A stretch of 64,000 nucleotides of DNA from Anabas testudineus (taxonomy: Eukaryota; Chordata; Actinopteri; Anabantiformes; Anabantidae). A program made the translations under genes and the position numbers. The notes below the pieces were generated by a model. It did not search any database. It worked only from the letters and a program-made list of their open reading frames with translations, and was not told the DNA's origin. The stretch lies in contig NC_046625.1 in NCBI RefSeq assembly GCF_900324465.2, forward strand, positions 13,928,019 to 13,992,018, in the 5' to 3' direction. This document shows, one piece after another, positions 1-17,935 of the stretch (positions are counted from its first letter, which is position 1; every line of letters begins with the position of its first letter).

Positions 1-80
1 CAAACACTCGGCAAAACACTTTCAGGCACAAGAGAGGCGGAAAGAGGAGGAGGAGGAGGAGAAGGAGAATAAGTAATATT

Positions 81-2105
81 GTGTTACAGAGAGAGGAACC
101 TGTCGAAGGCCATGAAGGCAGCACTGACACTCAACCAACAGCAGACTGTGATGACTTGGATAAGGAGGCCGGCACAAATGCCAACACTAATGTCACCTAC
201 ACTAAGAAAGGAGGGAAAACTCTGTTGAAATGTGGTTACTGTGGCCGTACATTTAAATTTCTGTCTCAGTTCATCATCCATCAGCGCATCCACACAGGAG
301 AAAGACCTTTCAAATGTCCTGAATGCGGCAAAGGTTTCAGCAAAAACTCAAACTTAAATCTTCATCTCAAGACACACAGGAAGAACAACATATATCAAAA
401 GTGTCCCTTTTGTAAGATCAAATTCTCTTGCTCCGAGTATGCCTCTCATATGAAGATGCATGCACAGGAGCTGGACCAGGTCTATGAGAACAACACATCT
501 GAAAAGCAGAGCTCAGCAAATGACCAGGAGAACAGTCAGGGACTTCATACAACAGTTACTCTAGAAAAGAGAGAAAGAAAAGTGTGTCAGTACTGTGGCA
601 AAACATTCCCGTTTCAGTCGGCCCTCATTAGACACGTGCGTGTCCACACAGGGGAGAAGCCTTATAAATGTGATATATGTGGCAAAGCTTTCGGTCAGGC
701 CTATTTCCTTCGTGTTCATGAGCTGACACACTGGTCGGTGAAGCGGTACAACTGTACACGTTGTGAAAAATCCTTCACTCATTACAGCAATGCCAAAAAT
801 CACACGTGTCGAGCTACAGGAAGCAAAGACGACGCACAGCCCAACAGACGCGTAAAGCCTTCGCTAACATACACATGCCACATCTGCAAGAATGTTTTTG
901 ATCATCTGCAGGCGTTCAACAGTCACATGAGGGAACACACTGGTGCAAAGCTTTATCGCTGCCTGTATTGTGACAAGCTGTTCGGCGTGTTGTCTGAATT
1001 TAACATCCATCGCAGTGAGTGCAGAGGAGAGAAAAGCGGCTCCAGCTCGGTGATAAAGGAGGAAGAAACAGTGTCTTTAATACAGTACACAGTACCTTCT
1101 CTTAGATGTTCATCAGGGCAGAATTTAGTTTCTCCTCTCACATCGGCCAAGTGTGAAACGCAGAAAAAACGATCACAGACCAGCCGCAAGAAACGCTTCT
1201 CCAATCTAAAGAAGCCGTTCCAGTCAGCCATCCCAGCTCATCATCTTTCACACTTTGTTTCCAAGTTAAACGAACTAGATAACCGATCAGACCCCAGGAA
1301 ATATCTCTGTCCGAGCTGTGGGCGACTCTTCAGACACATGGGCAGACTGCGAGCCCACATGCTAACTCATACCCAGGGCCAAAGTTACACCTGCACCTGT
1401 TGTGGTAAGACCTTAGAAAACTGGAGAAAGCTGTGGCATCACCAGAGGATCCATCGACAGAGACATGGCCGCTTCACTTGTCCTCAGTGTGGGCGAGGCT
1501 TTCGCTTTATGGAGCCCTACAAGAAACACATGAGCGAGCACCCGGAGTTCCAGTGGATTCAGGAGAGACCTAAGAAGGTATTTCTACCTTATCAGTGTGA
1601 GCAGTGTAGATGCAGCTTTAAGACTCTAGATTTGCTGTTCAGTCACCAGCTCTGCCATTCCTCAACTCAAGACACGCACAAGGACTCTGATTTTGATCTA
1701 TTCATAGAGGATCAAAGCCCACAGTCTAAGAAAATGTTTAGCTGTCCCACAAACAGCCATATGGCAACGTTACGACTGGAAACAGAGGAGAAAAGCCCTC
1801 ATCTGAGCCCCTTATCCAAATATCCAGACCCAGTCCCTCAAGTCTCTTCTCTAGCACCCATGATTTCATTCATCCAGAATCAGGATCCAAAATCGGATAC
1901 AGTAACTAATCATAGCGGAACAGGCAAAAATGCACTTGGAAAACCTATAACCCCTTTGAGAACTGTGCAAAGACACATAACCCAAAAAAACTGCAAATCA
2001 AACGAAGGGTCAGATGGAGTCAAGTGTGCTGTGTGTGGTAATGCATATTCTGCCATTTCAGACCTTTATCACCATTATCTGCAGCACGCTAGGGGTCAGG
2101 TGTAA
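81..2105 (+). CDS. C2H2 zinc-finger protein, 3' part (13 fingers, 5' end outside window)
   Basis: Probable nuclear DNA-binding protein. The frame is open to the left window edge, so the true start and at least one upstream exon are probably missing; no convincing ATG lies near base 81. About 674 residues are visible. They hold 13 C2H2-type fingers in clusters: two with a TGERPF linker at the start (from base 231), one isolated, three at 580-805, two at 870-1020, three at 1308-1530, one at 1591-1655, and a last one at the extreme C-terminus (2024-2103). Several are degenerate, with Cys as the last ligand. A motif IKEEE (about base 1055) fits a SUMO-site consensus. The last finger has the form C-x2-C-x12-H-Y-x2-H-A-x-G, shared with three other genes in this window. 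Candidate poly(A) signals lie at 2649 and 3596. Family assignment is firm; orthologue identity is not known. Confidence 0.9.
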   Translation: MLQREEPVEGHEGSTDTQPTADCDDLDKEAGTNANTNVTYTKKGGKTLLKCGYCGRTFKFLSQFIIHQRIHTGERPFKCPECGKGFSKNSNLNLHLKTHRKNNIYQKCPFCKIKFSCSEYASHMKMHAQELDQVYENNTSEKQSSANDQENSQGLHTTVTLEKRERKVCQYCGKTFPFQSALIRHVRVHTGEKPYKCDICGKAFGQAYFLRVHELTHWSVKRYNCTRCEKSFTHYSNAKNHTCRATGSKDDAQPNRRVKPSLTYTCHICKNVFDHLQAFNSHMREHTGAKLYRCLYCDKLFGVLSEFNIHRSECRGEKSGSSSVIKEEETVSLIQYTVPSLRCSSGQNLVSPLTSAKCETQKKRSQTSRKKRFSNLKKPFQSAIPAHHLSHFVSKLNELDNRSDPRKYLCPSCGRLFRHMGRLRAHMLTHTQGQSYTCTCCGKTLENWRKLWHHQRIHRQRHGRFTCPQCGRGFRFMEPYKKHMSEHPEFQWIQERPKKVFLPYQCEQCRCSFKTLDLLFSHQLCHSSTQDTHKDSDFDLFIEDQSPQSKKMFSCPTNSHMATLRLETEEKSPHLSPLSKYPDPVPQVSSLAPMISFIQNQDPKSDTVTNHSGTGKNALGKPITPLRTVQRHITQKNCKSNEGSDGVKCAVCGNAYSAISDLYHHYLQHARGQV

Positions 2106-2467
2106 TAACTTAAATGCACATATCATGTCACTTTTGTGCATCAACTTACATCTTACATTGTTTAACACAAGACTTTCTTTCAACGTAGATAAAAAAAAAC
2201 AACTATGAACACATTTTGTTACACTTCTGGAAATGTCGAGAAAAACTTCAACGATTTGGAAAATTTGCTCACATATGTTTGTCATGAATATTTAAAATGA
2301 AGCACTTTCTTTTTTTATGAAATTATTTAGACAATGTTTGATAGAAACCACTTAAAATTTAGTTATACAGGAGGATGGTGTCAAGGTGGACTGCAACTTA
2401 GTGTCACAGAAATGCCCCAAATATTTTCTACAGTTGGTCTAAAGATGACCAACTATAACTAGAATTA

Positions 2468-2468
<1 letters not shown>

Positions 2469-2500
<32 letters not shown>

Positions 2501-2549
2501 GATAATAATAATAATCATCATCATCATATTAATATTAATAATAATAATG
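2469..2549. repeat. Compound TTA / ATA / CAT microsatellite
   Basis: A run of TTA units is followed by ATA units, CAT units and ATT/AAT units in direct succession. This is seen directly in the sequence. Confidence 0.95.
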
Positions 2550-2681
2550 TAATTTGCTGGAGGAGGATGTATGTCAACACATACATTGTACTATTTGTAC
2601 ATGACAGAACTGATGATGGAAAATCATGTTCATTAGCAAACACAGTGAAATAAACATTGACACATATTAAGGCATAATTAA

Positions 2682-2836
2682 CAGTGGCAAGAAAAAGTAT
2701 GTGAATCGGAATTTCATGGTTTTCTGCATTAATTTGTCATAAAATGTGATCTGATCTTCATCTAAGTCAAGAGGATTATCAAATATAATGTGCCTAAAAT
2801 AATAACACAAAAAAATGGCTCACATACCTGCCACTG
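2682..2836. mobile_element. Short non-autonomous Tc1/mariner-like element
   Basis: The left end begins CAGTGGCAAGAAAAAGTATG and the right end closes with the inverted form (CAGTGGCAGGTATGTG on the minus strand), so the ends are imperfect terminal inverted repeats about 155 bp apart. The interior (TTTTCTGCATTAATTTGTCA and what follows) resembles the end region of a Tc1-like family I recognise from fish. A TA follows the right end; the left flank is TAA, so the TA target duplication is only approximate. No transposase remains. Confidence 0.65.
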
Positions 2837-3838
2837 TACCCTTGTGGCTTTACGTCTCCCAGGCATTTTTTTTTACTTATACTTGGAAAGTGCGCTGAAC
2901 ATTTGATGTGGGAGACGATCAACAGCTGATCAGAGGGTTGGAGGTCAAAGTGAATTAATTCTTAAACATGGCTGGAAAAGAAACAAACCTAAAAAATAGC
3001 TTGATTAAAACGGCAACAGCAGATTCAGTGTTTTCCTTATTAAATGTGCAGGATTTCACATTATGTTGAATAGTATAATCAAATACAGGAACACTAGCTG
3101 TACAGTTCTGCAGACACTATCACCTCATAAATATTCATGTACTGTGTGCCCACTGTGAATTTCAAATAATCTAAGTCTGCTTTTGCCTTACACAAATGAA
3201 GCTGATACAAACATGTTTCAGAGATGGTGTTGGACTGATTTCACATTCTTTTGGTCTGCACCAAGGACATACTGTACATTTGTATTTTATGTTTACAGGT
3301 TTAAGGTGAAAATCCCATGCTTGTAAATGAATCTGCTTGATTGTAGACTGATTACAGCTGATATCAAATGATGCTAAGATTTCTAGCAAAAAGTGACAAA
3401 CGCACATTCCAGACCTGCCGATTTTTGTTGAAGGTCCATTACGGTTCAGTGATCAGTGAAAAACTACGGTTTCATTCATCAGTGTCAGCCACAATTTGAT
3501 TGGAATCATGATGAAAAGTTTATTTCATAAGCTGTCTCTCAGATGGACACCTTGCTCTGTTCTGTATAATATTATGTTATAGTTTGTCTTTAAACAATAA
3601 AGCTTTCTTTTGTATAAAAACATATTTGAGCTTTTTGTTAAATTTATGTTAAACTTGTGTCTAATTCAACAGTTATTAGTTGTGCATGTGATCATGAGTT
3701 CCTGTTTATTTCTAGCAAGCTTTAATAGTCTGAAGTGATCGATCTATGTGCAGTGCGAGGTCAAGAAGTGAAACAGAGTTTGTTTGTTTGTTTGTTTTAT
3801 TTACTAAAGAGTTAAATAGTTCCCTGTCTTACAACATT

Positions 3839-4999
<1,161 letters not shown>

Positions 5000-5035
5000 G
5001 GTGATGCCGATGTCTGCTCAGCTGTACTGCGGGCC

Positions 5036-5132
5036 CTTTTATACCCACTCTGCTGCTGACTAGCCAAAGGCCTGTTTCAATTATTTACCGTTATCTTGTG
5101 TGAAATCACATCTGGACGACGAGGGGCAACGT
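5036..5132 (-). promoter_or_regulatory. Trypsinogen copy 1 promoter: TATA box and PTF1-like box
   Basis: On the minus strand TATAAAAG lies at 5036-5043. Farther upstream, 5098-5114 reads (minus strand) CAGATG-TGA-TTTCACAC: an E-box followed at short spacing by a TC-like box. This is the layout bound by the acinar factor PTF1 (CACCTG then TTTCCC). The box and its downstream GACGAGGGG neighbour recur before copies 2, 3 and 4 and in the relic at 11.6 kb. Binding is inferred. Confidence 0.65.
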
Positions 5133-6663
5133 ATGTATATATGATAATATGTTCTGGTGTGTCAGTCAACCTCCTGATACGTACACACAGCCCTATACAT
5201 AAAGGATTTTAGGAATTTAACAACAGATATGTTGACTATCCACCTTTTGTTGTGTGATTGATTCCTCTAAATGAGATTCATAAATTAATTTAAAATTGAA
5301 TTAAAGGTTGTAATTTTGAGTTCAGGTTGCTGTAAGTTGATAGAATAAATAATCTACTGTCTGAAATTAAGTTAAGCCACCTGGTCAAGATCATTTAAAT
5401 AGAACATTACTGAAAATTTGTGTCCAGAAATAAAACTTAAACTTTCTAAATTTATCCCTAAAACTAATGGCAAGAGAGACATGTTTACAGGATCTAGTAA
5501 CAGATTCAACATTATTTAACTTGTTTTTATTAAATTAATGGAAAATGTACATTTTGACCAAATTTCAAATACATTTTTCAGTCAATGGTTTGAATTGTGA
5601 ATCTTAACGTGTTTAAGAAGGACAGTCTACTAGCACAAGAACTAAATTAAGTTGATAATTGTGCAGCTCACATTAGACTAATATTAAATGTAGCCAAGGC
5701 AAAGGTTGTTCTTGGTTTAATATATACGTACAAAAATCTAAATTGTGTGATATTGTTCAGGGTAACTCCACAGAGCAGGTTACAGAAACTAAACCTTTAG
5801 TTTTATGAGACATCCTGATAGAATCATATCAGAACTGGGCAGAGCAATATCAGTCATTTTAAAATGTATCAATCATTATTCTCTCCAGTCTGTTGAATAC
5901 TTAGTGCTGAGCTCTCCCTCTTGTCTTAAACTGTCCATTCAGACAGCAGGTTGATGAATTGCACGTTCAACTGTCCCAGTGGAGGTTGGAGGAGAGACTA
6001 ATGTTTGGACAGTTAACTTTTATAGGGACAATACATGTTCTAAAACGCCCAAAACATTGCCAAGAATAATTGTTATTAGGAAAGAGCACTGTTATAACAC
6101 TAGACTTGTGACAGTGGATAAAGTAGCTCTTCCTCAACCTACAACTGAAGCTTTAAGAAAAAGTCCTGCAGCCAATCAGTGGAATGATTCATCATCATTA
6201 GAGAATCACTCGGTAAGCTTTAGAAAAATAAGTGAAGAAATTCCTAATCAGTCACATACACCTCATATATTGATTATAGAAATAAGAGGAAATGTGTTTG
6301 CATTGTTTTTATACATCAGGTGATCGTTATACTGTTGGATACTGTATTAAACAGCACTGAGCTAGTTAAAATTTTGTTTGCTGTAATATTTACTATGTAT
6401 AAATTAGTATTTGTGAATATGTACATAGATATCTGATGATGACGTCAGAGACAAGAAGATACTTTTCGCTTTATAGTTAAGAAAAGTAACTTTTTGCGAA
6501 ACAGTGTGTCACATTTAAACCTGTAGGTAGGTTAAAGGTTTGTGTTTGGTTTGTTTACTGCAAAGTCAGTTGAATTAAAGCTTTTTATTAATGGTACATG
6601 GTGAGACGTCTGAGTAAAGTGTGAGGCCAAGGAGTGAAACAGTTTGTTTTTTTATTTTTTATT
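5133..6663. other. Gene-free spacer between trypsinogens 1 and 2
   Basis: AT-rich spacer, largely shared with the next spacer. Bases 5690-6127 are unique to this one. A perfect palindromic TGACGTCA occurs at 6440-6447; the aligned site in the second spacer (about 9343) has lost it. The open frame at 5979-6323 shows no recognisable protein and is not shared, so I do not call it a gene. Confidence 0.7.
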
Positions 6664-6699
6664 TTTATTTACTAAAGAGATAAACACTTCATCAACATT

Positions 6700-7860
<1,161 letters not shown>

Positions 7861-7896
7861 GGTGATGCCGATGTCTGCTCAGCTGTACTGCGGGCC

Positions 7897-8003
7897 CTTT
7901 TATACCCACTCTGCTGCTGACTAGCCAAGGGCACGTGGCCTGTTTCAATTATTTACCATTATCTTGTCGTGTGAAATCACATCTGGACGACGAGGGGCAA
8001 CGT
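7897..8003 (-). promoter_or_regulatory. Trypsinogen copy 2 promoter: TATA box and PTF1-like box
   Basis: TATAAAAG on the minus strand at 7897-7904; E-box/TC-box pair at 7969-7985, identical in core to copy 1. An extra CACGTG-containing segment (around 7931-7937) not present in copy 1 or 3 lies between them. Confidence 0.65.
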
Positions 8004-9567
8004 ATGTATATATGATAATATGTTCTGGTGTGTCAGTCAACCTCCTGATACGTACATACAGCCCTATACATAAAGGATTTTAGGAATTTAACAACAGATA
8101 TGTTGACTATCCACCTTTTGTTGTGTGATTGATTCCTCTAAATGAGATTCATAAATTAATCTAAAATTGAATAAAAGGTTGTAATTTTGAGTTTAGGTTG
8201 CTGTAAGTTGATAGAATAAATAATCTACTGTCTGAAATTAAGTCAAGCCACCTGGTCAAGATCATTTATATAGAACATTACTGAAAATTTGTGTCCAGAA
8301 ATAAAACTTAAACTTTCTAAATTTATCCCTAAAACTAATGGCAAGAGAGACATGTTTACAGGATCTAGTAACAGATTCAACATTATTTAACTTGTTCTTA
8401 TTAAATTAATGAAAAATGTACGTTTTGACCAGATTTAAAATGATTTTTCAGTCAATGGTTTGAATTGTGAAACTTAACATGTGTTTAAGAAGGACAGTCT
8501 ACTAGCACAAGAACTAAATTAAGTTGATAATTGGGTAGCTCACATTAGACTAATATTAAATCTTTTGGTGTCTTCCTCAAGCTACAACTGAAGCTTTAAG
8601 AAAAAGTCCTGCAGCCAATCAGTGGAATGATTCATCATCATTAGAGAATCACTCGGTAAGTTTACTTTAGAAAGATGAGTGAAGAAATTCCTAATCAGTC
8701 ACATACACCTCATATATTGATTATAAGAGGAATTGTGTTTGTATTGTTTTTGTACATAAGACGATCGTTATACTGTTGAATACTGTATTAAACAGCACTG
8801 AGCTAGTTTAAATTTTGTTTGCTGTAATATTTACTATGTATAAATTTCTATTTGTGAATATGTACATAGATAGAAGTTCAGCCATTTTCCTTTTAGTTGT
8901 TGTACTTACTTTTCCCTGTTTAACCCAGGAACAGTAACTTTTGTCTTAGTGCCTGATAACAGGGATCCAAAGAAAACACATAACTGTGTATTTGTGTTTA
9001 TATTTTCGAGGTTAATATCAGCTTCTGTCAGGCACATGGTTGTCAGTGATTTGCTATATTGTGAACTTGTAGTTTGGCATCTCAGATCGAGTGATCTCGG
9101 ATTGAGTGAGTTTTGTTAAACATCCATTATTGCTGAGTCCTTTTGAAAAACAGTAGATTTCAAAAGATGTTTCCTAGATGGACATAAATGTAAAGCAGGG
9201 TTTGTCTTAAAATCAGTGACAAGCTTTTCACATTTGCTTATTTGTGTTGGGAATAGTTAAACATAGTTAGTTAAACATGTTTGTTATGCTCCTTTTGTAA
9301 CCACGAGCTGTTGCTGCAATCCAAAAATGTTTCTAATGATGATGAAGATGTCAGAGAGGAAGATACTTTTCGCTTTATAGTTAAGAAAAGTAACTTTTTG
9401 CGAAACAGTGTGTCACATTTAAACCTGTAGGTAGGTTAAAGGTTTGTGTTTGGTTTGTTTACTGCAAAGTCAGTTGAATTAAAGCTTTTTATTAATGGTA
9501 CATGGTGAGACGTCTGAGTAAAGTGTGAGGTCAAGAAGTGAAACAGTTTGTTTTTTTATTTTTTATT
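8004..9567. other. Gene-free spacer between trypsinogens 2 and 3
   Basis: Shares most of its length with the first spacer, lacks that spacer's 5690-6127 block and carries its own block at 8873-9336. No open frame or RNA gene is recognisable. Confidence 0.7.
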
Positions 9568-9603
9568 TTTATTTACTAAAGAGATAAACACTTCATCAAC
9601 ATT

Positions 9604-10764
<1,161 letters not shown>

Positions 10765-10800
10765 GGTGATGCCGATGTCTGCTCAGCTGTACTGCGGGCC

Positions 10801-10900
10801 CTTTTATACCCACTCTGCTGCTGACTAGCCAAGGGCCTGTTTCAATTATTTACCATTATCTTGTCGTGTGAAATCACATCTGGACGACGAGGGGCAACCT
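10801..10900 (-). promoter_or_regulatory. Trypsinogen copy 3 promoter: TATA box and PTF1-like box
   Basis: TATAAAAG at 10801-10808 on the minus strand; E-box plus TC-like box at 10866-10882, followed by the shared GACGAGGGG segment. Confidence 0.65.
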
Positions 10901-10965
10901 ATGTATATATGATAATATGTTCTGGTGTGTCAGTCAACCTCCTGATACGTACACACAGCCCTATA

Positions 10966-13810
10966 CAAAGGAAGCTGGATTTCACTATTCACTTCCTTTA
11001 ACCTGTTGTTCTCTGATCTTTATTGGTAATCAAAGTATTTTTGTCTGTTCCTCTGAATCACAATGAGCCGCAATAAACGTGCTCTATTTAATAATATTTG
11101 TTAATAATATTAATATTACATTAAATGAGACGACCACTGAAAGATTGAGCAGATTGATCAGGGGGTCACTGGTCACACTGACTTAATTCATACCACTGCA
11201 GTTTCAATCATTACAGCAGCAAACTCAAAAGTTTCTATATTAATTTTGAAATATTTGTCATACCCAAAGTAAATTCAAATGTGATACTGATGCTAACATT
11301 TCTCAGAGAAGTTTCTGATTCATTTCACAAGACCTGCTGTACCTGCTTTTTAAATTTCTTTTAGGGGGCTATCATATCTTGCACATGGTCTCCTACATGT
11401 GAATACTCATTAGTTTTGCACTATGATAATCTTGAGTTGTTGCCAATGATGATGCTGAAGTGTAAGGTAATAATGATTTTTTGTTGATAGGAAAAGTAAC
11501 TGTTGTGAACATTTTAAAATACAGGGAGTCACATTTAATAGATCTGCTGCGAAGTCAAGCGTTTGATTCCAAAATGATGAGCTGGAGTTCAAGTCAGTTT
11601 CAATAATTTACCATTATCTTCTCAAGTACAGTGTGTGAAAACACATCTGCAAGACGAGGGGCCCCCTACAGTATGTATGACAACATGTTCTGACACATGC
11701 ATGTGCAAAAATCTTTAAACATAGGATACTTGATTTCATGCATTTAAGAAGAAATAGACCTCAGCTACAGCTCATGTCCCTGTAAAAGCATATTTTACAG
11801 TAGTTGTCTGTATGAAATTATATATGAGAAACACAATGAATGGACCTTGGATTCATATCCAAACAGGGAATCTTTCATAGCTTACACACATCATATGCAT
11901 TTTGGACAGTTGTTGTGGTTTTGAAAAACTTAAACTAAAGTTTAATTCACAAGTTGATTCATTGATCAAATGCTCCTTTCACATCAACTCAACAGGACAC
12001 GGCCAATGGCAAAAGCCGCCCACCCCTGCGATCTGATTGGCCACCCTAAGTGGCAACCAGAGTTCTTAGATCTCATTCGCTGATGCTAAGAACAATCTAG
12101 CCAGACAGGTAGGTTAAAGGTTTCTTTGAATGACGAGTGTGGCAGGATGTGATCCACGCTTACTTGTGTGATTTAGTGTCCAGGGGACTTTCACACAGGT
12201 TTTCAAGACGCACAGCTTTATTGCCACACCAGCACAACTAACAGGTAAGATAATAAAGACTGGAAGCATATGTAATGTTTAAAAAGTATAGGTTATGAGA
12301 AAACTGGTCAGTCGTGTTGCCAAATGAACTGATTTTAGATTTTCTCACTCTATATTTAAAAAATTTGATTTTTTAAGGGGTATCAGGTATCATATGTTCT
12401 AAAATGTATTATTTCTTCTTCTTTTTCTTCTTCAAATCCTTACTACTGTTAAATACCAGATGCAGTGAGAATTAATTTATACTGTTAAAGTTATACTTAA
12501 GAGGGTTAAATGAATCAAAAAGAAAGAATGTGACGATTAAATGACCACTAATCAGGAGAGCAGCATCTTCCTTCCTGGTCTCAATTTAGACCAGGACGCA
12601 CAGAGCAGCTCACCACCTGTGTAATATCAAAGCCAAAGCAGCAGTTCCTTCATCCATCTGACCTCCAAACCACTGTTCATCACTCCTGTACAAGTGGATC
12701 CACACAAGATGTTCAAGTTCCAGATTTATTACAAACATTATCCAATTACACTTGAAATCAGAGCTCTTAGTTGAGCATAAAACTTAAGTGTGCTCTATGA
12801 ATTTTCTCCATGACTTTTCTTACTTTTTTTTCTTTTATTATTCTATTATTATTTATAATTGACTTGTTTCTTTAAACAGGTCATTCAAACTCTGAGACAT
12901 CACATAGTGAACAGGAAGTGTCCGGGTCACCTTCATCCCTACTGACAATATGATGCTGCAAAAAAAGGTTTTTGAGTAATATTTTTATAATTTATTAGGC
13001 TAGAAAATATCTAATTCAAATGGAATTATTTTAAAAATGCACTTGTGCATGAATTTTAATCAGGATTTTTAAATTATGATTTGATTCAAATACGTATATA
13101 ACTGTATTCTGATTCTCTCCTTCGACAATTAATGTGTCTGTCACATTTTGAAAAACACAAACATAGATTTATTTCCAGCTAATTATAAAAAGTACTTGAA
13201 ATTACATGAACATTTCTTATCCACATTCAACCATAACAGGAAAAGTGGTCATGGTAATGGACAAATGGATTGATATTGGTTCAGCATTGTGTCCAGATGT
13301 GCAGATTAAGCATTATACTGTATTTATATTAGTCACATTTTAAGGTGGATAACAGAGAAGTGTAATTATACGTCATGTTTATATGAACTGAGGTCTTTTT
13401 CTATGTTTCATGGACACTGTATCTGGTATATTACCAATAGCCACAGAGAACATCAGAACCTTTAACACAGATTTCACAGATCTACATCTGGTTCAAACGT
13501 TATCATACATGTTCTTTCAATTTCATAATTTTAGTCTTTGTGTGGGAGACTTCACTTGAGACCTTATTGACTTGGACTGGACTAATGATTGACTGTGTTG
13601 AATTACTCGTGACACAAACTGTCGTGTGACTACCTGCTGTGGCTTAAGACTGAGCTCCCTTAAAGAAATGTTGCTTTTGACTCCTCTGACATTTTATCAA
13701 TCATTCATACAGCTTGTATACATATGTACTACCATAACTGTAATATACATACTCAGTGCCAGGTAATGTGGAACAAACACTGGAAAAGACAAACAAACAT
13801 GATTTTAATA
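10966..13810. other. Gene-free spacer between trypsinogens 3 and 4, with a relic unit
   Basis: About 2.8 kb of AT-rich DNA. It includes the trypsin flank relic at 11430-11760 and, at 12107-12125, a further short match (AGGTAGGTTAAAGGTTT) to the 3' flank of the trypsin units. I see no other gene, RNA or element. Confidence 0.65.
11430..11760 (-). pseudogene. Trypsin unit relic: 3' flank joined to 5' upstream region, gene body absent
   Basis: Bases 11431-11575 resemble the 3' flank of the trypsin units (compare 9337-9480: GATGATG, AAAAGTAACT, GTCACATTTAA in the same order). From 11603 the sequence matches the upstream region of copies 1-3 (TTTCAATAATTTACCATTATCTT, then the PTF1-like box at 11633-11649 and GACGAGGGG). 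Everything expected between, from the TATA box to the last exon, is missing. The simplest reading is deletion of a whole gene body from an older unit. Confidence 0.6.
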
Positions 13811-13938
13811 TTTATTTATTAGACACAACCCAACACCACAATGTGTACACAGTGACTTTGGACTCTGTTGTTGGTTTCTTAAAGCCATCATCATCCATGT
13901 ACACATTGGTCCTGCTGTCCATTTGGAGAATCGTTTAT

Positions 13939-15071
<1,133 letters not shown>

Positions 15072-15122
15072 GGTGGTATGTGTGTGTCTAGACCTCGGTG
15101 TCAGCAGAGCGTACTGCAGGTC

Positions 15123-15240
15123 CTTTTAAAGTCACTCTGCCCCTCTGCTATCTGATTGGCCCAGGTACATGTATTTCTGTTTTCAATGTTCTGTCTCTAA
15201 CCAGCCTGTGTGAAAATACACCTGGAAGACGAGGGTCAAA
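15123..15240 (-). promoter_or_regulatory. Trypsinogen copy 4 promoter: degenerate TATA, strong PTF1-like box
   Basis: At the TATA position the minus strand reads TTTAAAAG (15123-15130) rather than TATAAAAG. The E-box is the preferred CAGGTG/CACCTG form at 15208-15224, with TTTTCACAC beside it. The flanking GACGAGGG is kept although most surrounding spacer no longer aligns with copies 1-3, which argues that the box is under constraint. Confidence 0.6.
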
Positions 15241-16291
15241 AAATTTGCAATGTTTGCTTTAGTCCCACCTCCAGTCACGTACACGTGGCAAAAGAACAAT
15301 ACGGGCTAAAGCCTTTAATTGAAATGGTTGTAAGAGTTTAAAGGAAATCACACAGCGTTGGTTGTCGTTAAAATGTCTTTATCTGTCAAAGGAACGCACC
15401 ACTTCACTACTACATATAACTTATAGTTGTGCAAAAGCTTTTATTATATATTCACCTATGTTTCCATTTAAAAATGTTTATATTCTTGTCTCTAGTATTA
15501 TTATTTAGATTTTAAAACTGATCTTTAACCACTAACAAACAGGGTAGACGCTACTGTGCAGGACAAACAGCTTATTTTTTATTCTAATCTTCTAATAAAT
15601 TTTTTTAAGCCTGAACAATAATTGATTGGTTGTAATACTAGTCTTTATTTTAAAGTTACATATAAAGTGGATGTTTATAGAATACAAAATAGTAGAATAG
15701 AAAAGAAATTGTGACATATAACATTGTAACATGCTGCTCCTAAAGTACATTATTTTGTGTTTGCTTATATTTGTTCAGGTTTTCTATATGAGTATTTTTT
15801 AGGGTTATAATGATTGTGTTGTAAATATCCAATAATGGTGTCATGTCTGCAGTCAGTAGTTAATTAATTCATATTTAATCATCAGGTAAGAAATCCTAAG
15901 CTAATATTAATATTCCTCTTGTGTCAGATTCTTTAATGAGTTTTATCTACTGTACTCTGCCTCTGTCCATAGGTGTGAATGTGAGCGACCTTGACAGGCT
16001 GTATCCTGCTTTTCACACAGTGTCAGCTGGGATAGGCTCTAACACCCAACAACTCTTAAGAGGTAAAAAGGTAAGGGTAAAGGATGAAGGATGAACTCTG
16101 GCTCTTTAACATTTTAGTTGTTATGGTACCAAGAGCATTTTAGAAATGGTGTATTTTACCCATCATATCCTATTTGTGAGAGGTGTTTTATTTTGTGGTT
16201 ATGGGTTTTTAATTTGTTTTAGCTCAGACATTTTATTCCTCCTGCACAGCACAAATAAGAAATGACAGTGAAGTTGATATTATTCATTCAT
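15241..16291. other. Gene-free spacer between trypsinogens 4 and 5
   Basis: AT-rich spacer with a dispersed-repeat tail at 15963-16065. No open frame or RNA gene is recognised. Confidence 0.65.
15963..16065 (+). repeat. Diverged teleost dispersed repeat (LINE-tail-like)
   Basis: The run TGTGAATGTGAG, GACAGGCTGTATCCTGC, CAGCTGGGATAGGCTC in this order matches a very common fish repeat tail that I know by its words 'CAGCTGGGATAGGCTCCAGC' and a following AAGAGGATAAG. The family name is uncertain. A related fragment lies at 60950. Confidence 0.55.
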
Positions 16292-16389
16292 TTTATTGAA
16301 ATATTTGTCATATTTAGATATTCTTGTAAAGAATTCTTTTCTTCCAGGGAACATGCGGGACCCGCAGTCCATATAGACTAAACTTCCCT

Positions 16390-17551
<1,162 letters not shown>

Positions 17552-17604
17552 CGTTGTGTTCTGTACCAACTGAATCTACACACAACAGATGCAGATGCAG
17601 TGGG

Positions 17605-17703
17605 TTTATATACAAGTATTGTACCCAACATGGCAGCTTTTTATCTAATTTCTCAAGAATTTTTCCATGTACTACGCAATAAGATTAAACATTATCCCAC
17701 CTG
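17605..17703 (-). promoter_or_regulatory. Trypsinogen copy 5 promoter
   Basis: TATATAAA on the minus strand at 17605-17612, about 54 bp upstream of the ATG. A CACCTG E-box at 17698-17703 abuts GGGAAAG (a reversed TTTCCC), a different arrangement from the box shared by copies 1-4. Confidence 0.5.
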
Positions 17704-17869
17704 GGAAAGAGCAGCATGTTCAAAGAAAGAAAAAAAAAACACACGAGTCATGTTTTTTTAAGGTCACATCTGCAGATAGAGACATTACATAGAAACATTT
17801 TTAATACTAACTTAGCATTAAATATACAATTAAAGAGAAAAAAGGAACAAGTAGATAATAATCATTTTG

Positions 17870-17877
17870 GTGCGTGC

Positions 17878-17932
<55 letters not shown>
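17870..17932. repeat. GT microsatellite
   Basis: Three GTGC units followed by an uninterrupted run of about 25 GT units, then GAGGGAGGGAGG. Confidence 0.95.

Positions 17933-17935
<3 letters not shown>

Larger units (their letters stand above)
2106..3838. other. Gene-free stretch: 3' UTR and intergenic
   Basis: AT-rich sequence between the convergent ZF gene and the first trypsinogen. It holds two AATAAA signals on the plus strand (2649-2654, 3596-3601), a TTA/ATA/CAT simple repeat and a short Tc1/mariner-type relic. I see no coding exon. Confidence 0.7.

Noticed and set aside
1-80. Glu-codon run (GAG/GGA repeats) before the first ZF frame
   Set aside because: One frame reads a short Glu-rich peptide ending in a stop and the ZF frame reads Arg codons. 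Without the upstream sequence I cannot tell exon from intron here, so no separate feature is called.
5979-6323. Open frame of 114 codons in the first trypsin spacer
   Set aside because: It has no recognisable domain or splice context, is half in a block absent from the sister spacer, and its composition matches AT-rich intergenic DNA.
12001-12130. Possible second trypsin promoter relic (GATCTGATTGGCC and AGGTAGGTTAAAGGTTT)
   Set aside because: Only two short matches, one to the copy 4 upstream region and one to the units' 3' flank, with no ordered alignment between them. Too little to call separately from the clear relic at 11430-11760.
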